Shown one piece after another: positions 6,921 to 11,838 of a stretch of 11,838 nt of DNA; the stretch's first letter is position 1, and each line of letters opens with the position of its first letter. The stretch covers positions 1 through 11,838 of the forward strand of contig CAXTFM010000111.1 in NCBI GenBank assembly GCA_964243435.1, read 5' to 3'. The position numbers and the translations under genes are program-made. The DNA comes from RH-AL1 sp964243435 (GTDB lineage: Bacteria; Pseudomonadota; Alphaproteobacteria; Rhizobiales; Beijerinckiaceae). Under the pieces are notes generated by a model. The model was not told the origin of the DNA and did no database searches. It saw nothing but the letters and a program-made list of their open reading frames with translations.

Positions 6921-7885
6921 CACGCCTCGATCCGCGGGTCGAGCGCGACGGCGGCCAAATCGACGGCGAGGTTGATCGCCACCACCAGGCAGGCGGAAAC
7001 GAAGAAGATCGCGAGCAGCAGGTTGAGGTCGCGCGATTGCAGCGCGTTGAAGGCCAGCGTGCCGACGCCCGGCCAGCCGAACACGGTTTCCACCACGACG
7101 GAGCCGCCGATGAGGTTGCCGGCCTGCACGCCGGCGAGCGTCACCACCGGCAGCAGCGCGTTGCGCAGCACGTGGCCGGTCATCACCCGACGCTCGCTCT
7201 GCCCCTTGGCGCGCGCGGTGGTCACGTAGTCCTGGCCGAGCTGGTCCAGCACGGAGGCGCGCATCACGCGGGTGTAGAGCGCGAGGTAGAACAGCGCCAG
7301 CGCGATCGCCGGCATGACGAGGTGGCGCGCGACGTCGAGGGCACCGCCCTCGTCGTCGGCTCCGACCGTGTCGTAGCCGCTGGTCGGCAGCCAGCCGAGG
7401 CGCAGCGCGAAGACCACGATCATCATCAGCCCCAGCCAGAAGCCCGGCGTGGCGTAGGCGACGAGGCTCACCGTCGAGATCACCGCGTCGCGCCACCTGT
7501 TGCGCCCCGTCGCGGCGACGAGGCCGAGCAGGGTGCCGACGACGAGGGCGGTGCCGAAGGCGGTGAGCATCAGCAGCGCGGTCGGCCCGAGCCGGTCGAG
7601 GATCAGGCGCGACACGTCGCTGTCGTTGCGGAAGGAGTAGCCGAGGTTGAAGCGCAGCATGTTGCCGAGGTAGGCGAGGAACTGCGCGGCGAGCGGCTGG
7701 TCGAGCCCGAACTCGTGGCGGAGGTCGTCCATGTATTCGGGCGTCGCCGCGCCGCTCTCGCCGGCGAGCACGGACGCCGCGTCGCCCGGCGCGAGGTGGA
7801 TCAGGAAGAAGTCGAGGACGATGATGCCGAGGACCACCGGCACCGCCATCAGCAGGCGGTAGGCGAGGAAGCGGGCGACGCGCAT
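6920..7885 (-). CDS. Peptide/nickel-type ABC transporter permease, DppB-like
   Basis: A 321-residue inner-membrane permease of normal family length. The start shows the DppB-type first helix and the LAPGD box (31-35), followed by the LRHEFGLDQPLAAQFLAYLG region (55-74) and the GYSFRNDSDV box (82-91) seen in this subunit. Membrane segments are apparent near 10-30, 101-125, 137-160, 187-206, 245-262 and 288-312. The EAA loop spans about 217-247 (DYVTTARAKGQSERRVMTGH), and VVVETVFGWPGVG (263-275) is a family hallmark. The ATG at 7885 follows the binding-protein stop after 3 bases with no clear Shine-Dalgarno sequence, so it likely depends on ribosomes finishing the upstream gene. Confidence 0.95.
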   Translation of the reverse strand: MRVARFLAYRLLMAVPVVLGIIVLDFFLIHLAPGDAASVLAGESGAATPEYMDDLRHEFGLDQPLAAQFLAYLGNMLRFNLGYSFRNDSDVSRLILDRLGPTALLMLTAFGTALVVGTLLGLVAATGRNRWRDAVISTVSLVAYATPGFWLGLMMIVVFALRLGWLPTSGYDTVGADDEGGALDVARHLVMPAIALALFYLALYTRVMRASVLDQLGQDYVTTARAKGQSERRVMTGHVLRNALLPVVTLAGVQAGNLIGGSVVVETVFGWPGVGTLAFNALQSRDLNLLLAIFFVSACLVVAINLAVDLAAVALDPRIEA

Positions 7886-7888
7886 CGC

Positions 7889-9508
7889 TCAGGTCGCCAT
7901 CCAAGCCCGCTCGAAGGCCTGCTGCGTGCCGAGCGGGCCGGTGGTGTGGTCGCGGAGCTTGCGGTTGAACACGCTGACGTATTGCACGTCGATCAGCCAG
8001 ATCAGCGGGCTGTCCTCGACCAGGACCTGCTGCGCCTTCTTGTACATGGCGGAGCGTTTGGCGTGGTCGGGCTCCCGCGCGGCCTCGACCAGCATCCGGT
8101 CGAGCTCCGGGTTGGAATAGAAGCTGTCGTTGACGAAGGTCACGCCCTTGCGGATCTGCGAGGTCAGGTACTGCTTGTTGAGGCCGTAGACCGGATCGAC
8201 GCCCTGGCTGAGGAACGGCTCGTTGATGTCGTATTCGTAGTTCGTGTACACGCGGCGCAGCCACGTCGCCGTGTCCTCCGAGCGCAGCGTCACGTCGATG
8301 CCGACAACGGCGAGGGCTTGGCGCAGGTACTCCGCCTGCCGCAGCCACTGCTCGCCGAAGGAGTTCACCTCCAGGTGCAGGGCGAAGCGCTTGCCGTCCG
8401 AACCGCGCGTCGCCCCTGCCTGGTCAAGCAGCCTGTTGGCGATGTCGAGGCGGTCGGGTACGTCGAAGCGGCGGACGTCGGCCGCGTAAAGGTCGCCGAC
8501 CTTGAAGAGCTGGCTCAAGGGTCCGGTCGCCGGCTTGCCGAAACCGAACATCACGTCGCGCAGGATGGCGTTGCGGTCGATGGCGTAGGCGATGGCGAGG
8601 CGCACCTCGCGCTTGCCGAGGTGCGGATGCTTCTCGTTCAGCTCCAGCACGCTGAGCGCCGGCGTCATCTCGTAACCCTTGGTGGTGGTGTCGAGGATGG
8701 GGTTGGCCTTCATGCGGGCGACGTCGGCGTTGTTCACCGCGCTGTAGCCGGCGAAGTGCGCCTCCCCCGCCTCCAACGCCGCGGAGCGCGTCGCCGCGTC
8801 GGGGATGAAGCGGGCGACGATGCGGTTGAGGTATGGCAGGCCCGGCTTCCAGTACTTGTCGTTGCGGTCGAGGCGCACGTATTGCCCGCGCTCCCATTGC
8901 ACGAACTTGAACGGCCCGGTGCCGATCGGCTTGTTGGCAGTGGGATTCTGCAGCACGGCCGTGCCCTCGAACACCGAGCGGCACAGGATGGGCAGGTCGC
9001 GCCCGGCGAGCGCCTTCATCAGGTAGGGGGCGGGGTTGGCGAGGCGCAGCACCGCCGTCATCGGGTCGGGCGTCTCGACCGCCGTCAGCTCCGCCAGCAT
9101 GATGGGGGCGACGGGGTGGTACTTCTTCAGCACCTCCATGTAGGAGTACTGCACGTCGGCGCTGGTGAACGGCTTGCCGTTGTGGAAGGTGACGCCGTCG
9201 CGCAGCTTGAAGGTGATCGTCCGGCCGTCGGGCGCCACCTCCCACGAGGTGGCGAGGTTGGGCTGCGGGTTCTGGTCCCAGTCGTAGGTGCACAGCCCCT
9301 CGTAGACCTGCGTCGCGATCGGCGGGATGTTGCCGGCGGATACGGCGTAGTGCGCCAGCGTCGAGGGCTCGGGGTGGACGATCATCACCATGGTGCCGCC
9401 GCGTGTCGGCATATCGGCGGCCGCGCCCCGGGCCGCCCCCGAGGCGGCGAGGCCCACCGGGAGGACGAGTGGCAGGGCGAGCGCGGTGCGGCGCGAGATC
9501 GTGTTCAA
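7889..9508 (-). CDS. Peptide/nickel-type ABC transporter substrate-binding protein (SBP family 5)
   Basis: A periplasmic binding protein of about 539 residues that captures the substrate for the transporter encoded downstream. Family-5 features are clear: NLATSWEVAPDGRTITFKLR (84-103), the DGVTFHNGKPFTSADVQYSY segment (104-123), KPIGTGPFKFVQWERGQYVR in the middle, VRLAIAYAIDR, and a C-terminal DSPLIWLID region. I prefer a TTG start at 9508: it gives a compact signal peptide with twin arginines (SRRTALALPLVLPVGLAASG) and probable cleavage after Ala-Ala-Ala near residue 31, so Tat export is possible. An ATG at 9571 in the same frame (21 codons earlier) would bury this signal behind a longer, uncharacteristic N-terminus. 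It is the first gene of the seven-gene operon and diverges from the ThDP-enzyme gene. Substrates of this family range from peptides to nickel, opines and amides, so none is assigned. Confidence 0.92.
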   Translation of the reverse strand: MNTISRRTALALPLVLPVGLAASGAARGAAADMPTRGGTMVMIVHPEPSTLAHYAVSAGNIPPIATQVYEGLCTYDWDQNPQPNLATSWEVAPDGRTITFKLRDGVTFHNGKPFTSADVQYSYMEVLKKYHPVAPIMLAELTAVETPDPMTAVLRLANPAPYLMKALAGRDLPILCRSVFEGTAVLQNPTANKPIGTGPFKFVQWERGQYVRLDRNDKYWKPGLPYLNRIVARFIPDAATRSAALEAGEAHFAGYSAVNNADVARMKANPILDTTTKGYEMTPALSVLELNEKHPHLGKREVRLAIAYAIDRNAILRDVMFGFGKPATGPLSQLFKVGDLYAADVRRFDVPDRLDIANRLLDQAGATRGSDGKRFALHLEVNSFGEQWLRQAEYLRQALAVVGIDVTLRSEDTATWLRRVYTNYEYDINEPFLSQGVDPVYGLNKQYLTSQIRKGVTFVNDSFYSNPELDRMLVEAAREPDHAKRSAMYKKAQQVLVEDSPLIWLIDVQYVSVFNRKLRDHTTGPLGTQQAFERAWMAT

Positions 9509-9525
9509 CGTGGAGGTTCCAGCAA

Positions 9526-9553
9526 GCCGCGCTCCGTCGCGCGGAGCCACGGC
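9526..9553. promoter_or_regulatory. Inverted repeat / hairpin in the divergent region
   Basis: GCTCCG (9531-9536) and CGGAGC (9542-9547) form a perfect 6-base-pair inverted repeat around a 5-base loop. Outer arms GCCG (9526-9529) and CGGC (9550-9553) extend it after a small internal bulge. There is no T-run, so a terminator is unlikely. It may be an operator, or a hairpin in the leader of the binding-protein mRNA about 20-45 bases before its TTG start. Chance occurrence is possible in DNA this GC-rich. Confidence 0.3.
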
Positions 9554-9642
9554 ACGCAATTGACGGGCCATGGCCGGCGCGGCAGGTGGCGCCTTGCCGG
9601 CTGGCGCGGAGGGCGCCATCTCCTCGTCGCAGGGGCGCCTCC

Positions 9643-9649
9643 AAAGGAG
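9643..9649 (+). promoter_or_regulatory. Ribosome binding site of the ThDP-enzyme gene
   Basis: AAAGGAG lies 8 bases before the ATG at 9658, a near-ideal Shine-Dalgarno site that fixes the start of this gene against an upstream open frame. The same bases can pair with TCTCCT at 9619-9624. Confidence 0.85.
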
Positions 9650-9657
9650 AGTTCACC

Positions 9658-11304
9658 ATGACCAAAGGATCCGACCTCCTCGTCGCGGCGCTGGAGAACG
9701 AGGGCGTCGACCGCATCTTCGGCGTGCCGGGGGAGGAGAACCTCGACGTGGTGGAAAGCCTGCGCCGTTCCCCGATCGAGCTGGTGCTGACCCGGCACGA
9801 GCAGGCGGCGGCCTTCATGGCGGCGACCCACGGGCGCCTCACCGGCCGGCCGGGCGTGTGCCTGACGACGCTGGGTCCGGGCGCGCTCAACCTCACCACG
9901 GGCGCGGCCTATGCCAGCCTCGGCGCCATGCCCATGGTGATGATCACCGGGCAGAAGGGCATCCTGTCATCGCGCCAGGCGCGCTTCCAGATCGTGGACG
10001 TGGTCGGCGCCTTCCGCCCGTTGACCAAGCTGTCGCGCCAGATCGTCAGCCCCGGCTCGATCCCGACCCTGGTGCGCGACGCCTTCCGCATCGCAATGGA
10101 GGAGCGGCCGGGGCCGGTGCTGCTGGAACTGCCCGAGGACATCGCCGGGGAGGAGTGCCCCGCCGTGCCGAGCGTGCCGGCGCACCCCATCGGCCTTCCG
10201 ATCGCGTCGCGCGCGGCGCTGGACCGCGCGGCGGCGATGATCCTCGGGGCCGAGCGCCCGCTGGTGATGCTGGGCGCGGCGACGAGCCGCCCGCACGCCA
10301 CCGACGGGCTCACCGCCTTCGTGCGCCGCACGCAGATCCCCTTCTTCACGACCCAGATGGGCAAGGGCACCGTCGCCGGCGGCAGCAACCTTTACATGGG
10401 CACCGCCGCGCTCAGCGAGCGCGACTACGTCCACGAGGCGATCGAGCGCGCCGACCTCATCGTCGCCATCGGCCACGACACGGTGGAGAAGCCGCCCTTC
10501 ATCATGGGGCCGGACGGGCCGGACGTGATCCACGTCAGCTACACCCCGGCCAATGTCGAGACCGTGTACTTCCCTCACGCCGAGGTGGTCGGCGACGTCG
10601 GCCCGAGCCTCGAACTCCTTGCCGACCGGCTCGAAGGCAAGCTGCACCACGCCGGTGCGCTGCTCGGCCTGCGCGAGGGCATCCTCGCCCATATCGCCGA
10701 CCGGGCGGAGGAGGACCGTTGGCCGCCCACCCCGCAGCGCCTCGTTCACGACGTGCGCGCGGTGATGCCGCCGGACGGCATCGTGGCGCTCGACAACGGC
10801 ATGTACAAGATCTGGTTCGCCCGGAACTACCGCACCCACGTCGCCAACACGCTGCTGCTCGACAACGCGCTCGCCACCATGGGCGCCGGCCTGCCCTCGG
10901 CGATGATGGCTGCGATGCTGTACCCCGAGCGCCGCGTCATGGCGGTGTGCGGCGACGGCGGCTTCATGATGAACAGCCAGGAGATGGAGACGGCGGTGCG
11001 CCTCCGCCTCAACCTCGTGGTGCTGATCCTCAACGACGGCGCCTACGGCATGATCCGCTGGAAGCAGGCGGTCGACGAGTTCCCCGACTGGGGTCTGACC
11101 TTCGGCAACCCGGACTTCGTGCGCTACGCGGAAAGCTACGGCGCCCGGGGCAGTCGCGTGACGAGGCTCGATGCCCTGGTGCCCACGCTGGAGGCGGCGT
11201 TCGGCAAGGGTGGCGTCCACCTCGTCGAGGTGCCGATCGATTACAGCGAGAACATGCGCGTGCTGGTCACCGAACTGCAGCAGCGCTTCCCCAACCCGTC
11301 GTGA
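9658..11304 (+). CDS. Acetolactate synthase large-subunit-like ThDP-dependent enzyme
   Basis: A 548-residue cytoplasmic enzyme of the acetolactate synthase/pyruvate-oxidase superfamily, with the three domains in the usual order. The N-terminal PYR domain has GVPGEEN (22-28) and the catalytic Glu48 in LTRHEQAAAFMAA. The central nucleotide-binding-like domain lies at about 185-330. The C-terminal PP domain has the ThDP/Mg motif beginning GDGG (432-435) and ending at Asn459-Asp460, then GAYGMIRWKQ (461-470). Members join pyruvate-derived hydroxyethyl-ThDP to a second 2-oxoacid or aldehyde. Acetolactate formation is the default guess, but no small regulatory subunit (ilvH/ilvN) follows, which points to a catabolic or specialised enzyme. 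The ATG at 9658 has a strong Shine-Dalgarno site. Its stop overlaps the ureG GTG start by 4 bases, so the two are one operon. It is divergent from the transporter-amidase operon. Confidence 0.88.
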   Translation: MTKGSDLLVAALENEGVDRIFGVPGEENLDVVESLRRSPIELVLTRHEQAAAFMAATHGRLTGRPGVCLTTLGPGALNLTTGAAYASLGAMPMVMITGQKGILSSRQARFQIVDVVGAFRPLTKLSRQIVSPGSIPTLVRDAFRIAMEERPGPVLLELPEDIAGEECPAVPSVPAHPIGLPIASRAALDRAAAMILGAERPLVMLGAATSRPHATDGLTAFVRRTQIPFFTTQMGKGTVAGGSNLYMGTAALSERDYVHEAIERADLIVAIGHDTVEKPPFIMGPDGPDVIHVSYTPANVETVYFPHAEVVGDVGPSLELLADRLEGKLHHAGALLGLREGILAHIADRAEEDRWPPTPQRLVHDVRAVMPPDGIVALDNGMYKIWFARNYRTHVANTLLLDNALATMGAGLPSAMMAAMLYPERRVMAVCGDGGFMMNSQEMETAVRLRLNLVVLILNDGAYGMIRWKQAVDEFPDWGLTFGNPDFVRYAESYGARGSRVTRLDALVPTLEAAFGKGGVHLVEVPIDYSENMRVLVTELQQRFPNPS

Positions 11305-11838
11305 CCTTTCCCGCGGCTTCCCCCCACGGCCCGCTGCGCGTCGGCATCGGCGGCCCGGTCGGCTCCGGCAAGACGGCGCTGATGGAGCAGATCTGCAAGC
11401 GGCTCCGCGCCACCTACGACATCGCCGCCATCACCAACGACATCTACACCAAGGAGGACGCGCGCCTCCTCACCGAGGCCGGCGCCCTGCCGCCCGAGCG
11501 CATCATGGGCGTGGAGACCGGCGGCTGCCCGCACACCGCCATCCGCGAGGATGCCTCGATGAACCTCGCGGCGGTCGCGCAGATGCGCCGCCGCTTCCCC
11601 GCGCTCGACCTCGTCCTGATCGAATCGGGCGGCGACAACCTCGCCGCGACCTTCTCGCCCGAACTCGCCGACATCACGGTGTACGTCATCGACGTGTCGG
11701 GCGGCGAGAAGATCCCGCGCAAGGGTGGGCCGGGCATCACCCGCTCCGACCTCCTCGTCATCAACAAGATGGACCTCGCGCCGCACGTCGGCGCCTCGCT
11801 GGAGGTGATGGAGCGCGACGCCCGGCGCATGCGCGGCG
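11301..11838 (+). CDS. ureG: Urease accessory GTPase UreG (N-terminal part)
   Basis: The first 179 residues of UreG, cut by the window edge; full proteins are usually a little over 200 residues. UreG is the SIMIBI-class GTPase that, with UreD and UreF, delivers nickel to apo-urease in the cytoplasm. Visible motifs are the P-loop GPVGSGKT (18-25), TNDIYTKEDA (45-54), the metal-binding Cys-Pro-His (76-78) inside GVETGGCPHTAIREDASMN, ESGGDNLAATFSPELAD (108-124) and the guanine-specificity NKMD (155-158). The start is taken as GTG at 11301: it overlaps the preceding TGA (GTGA) and gives a short normal N-terminus; no Shine-Dalgarno sequence is evident, so coupling is likely. It lacks the long His-rich N-terminus of some UreG proteins. 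The gene before it is a ThDP enzyme, not ureF or ureE, and other urease genes must lie to the right or elsewhere. Confidence 0.95.
   Translation, partial: MTFPAASPHGPLRVGIGGPVGSGKTALMEQICKRLRATYDIAAITNDIYTKEDARLLTEAGALPPERIMGVETGGCPHTAIREDASMNLAAVAQMRRRFPALDLVLIESGGDNLAATFSPELADITVYVIDVSGGEKIPRKGGPGITRSDLLVINKMDLAPHVGASLEVMERDARRMRG

Larger units (their letters stand above)
9509..9657. promoter_or_regulatory. Divergent control region of the transporter-amidase operon and the ThDP-enzyme gene
   Basis: This 149-base gap is the only real intergenic space in the window, so promoters for both directions probably lie here or just inside the first codons. A TTGACG at 9560-9565 resembles a plus-strand -35 box, but no convincing -10 follows at 16-18 bases. 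It contains a hairpin-forming inverted repeat (9526-9553), the perfect palindrome GGCCATGGCC (9566-9575) and three GGCGCC hexamers (9588, 9612 and 9634). No short leader peptide resembling a branched-chain attenuator was found. No regulator gene adjoins it. Confidence 0.5.

Noticed and set aside
9432..9448. A GCCGCC/GGCGGC hairpin within the binding-protein gene.
   Set aside because: It lies in the Ala/Gly-rich signal-peptide coding stretch, where such repeats arise from codon composition.
9570..9657. A leader peptide for branched-chain amino-acid attenuation before the acetolactate-synthase-like gene.
   Set aside because: The ATG at 9570 opens a frame that runs far into the enzyme gene in another phase, has no run of Leu, Val or Ile codons, and is not followed by a hairpin with a T-run.
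7037..9661. An 874-codon open frame on the plus strand, antisense to the binding protein and DppB-like permease.
   Set aside because: Its translation is a low-complexity run rich in Arg, Ala, Val, His and Glu with no recognisable domain, while the opposite strand encodes two clear transporter proteins. GC-rich DNA commonly gives such antisense frames.
9967..11220. A 417-codon minus-strand open frame inside the ThDP-enzyme gene.
   Set aside because: It is an antisense shadow without a domain; the plus strand carries the full ThDP motifs.
1..11838. Insertion sequences, CRISPR arrays, tRNA genes, attachment sites or broken genes.
   Set aside because: I saw no transposase-like protein, regularly spaced repeats, tRNA-like cloverleaf or frameshifted reading frame. 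All genes lying entirely within the window look intact.

Overview
The window is GC-rich, densely packed proteobacterial DNA. Codon third positions are dominated by G and C, genes overlap by 1-4 bases, GTG starts are frequent, and there is only one real intergenic gap (9509-9657). Gene families and style suggest an alpha- or betaproteobacterium. No rRNA, tRNA, CRISPR array, insertion sequence or phage gene is visible. Nothing here fixes the genus.

Layout. (1) Positions 1-1862, plus strand: the end of a polar amino-acid uptake operon of the Glu/Asp type, with a partial GltJ-like permease, a GltK-like permease and a GltL-like ATPase. (2) Positions 1866-9508, minus strand: a seven-gene operon read right to left. 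It encodes a family-5 peptide/opine-type binding protein, two DppB/DppC-type permeases, a fused double ATPase, an amidase-signature hydrolase resembling plant AMI1 (indole-3-acetamide hydrolase), a DUF3225/AtzH-like NTF2-fold protein and a MetX-like alpha/beta hydrolase. It meets the amino-acid operon tail to tail with 3 bases between stop codons. (3) Positions 9509-9657: the divergent control region. (4) Positions 9658-11838, plus strand: an acetolactate-synthase-like ThDP enzyme, overlapped by 4 bases by the start of ureG, the urease nickel-insertion GTPase, which runs off the window.

How it may work together. The central operon looks like a self-contained import-and-hydrolyse module: a small amide or peptide-like compound is bound in the periplasm, imported by the ABC transporter, and attacked by the amidase, the AtzH-like protein and the alpha/beta hydrolase, releasing ammonia and a carbon skeleton. 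The flanking amino-acid transporter and ureG fit a nitrogen-acquisition neighbourhood. The substrate cannot be read from the sequence.

The most interesting points are: the AtzH-like gene beside an AMI1-type amidase with no room for the AtzG partner; the coupling of an acetolactate-synthase-like enzyme to ureG in place of the usual ureF-ureG arrangement; and a leader in front of the ThDP gene that can pair with its own Shine-Dalgarno sequence.
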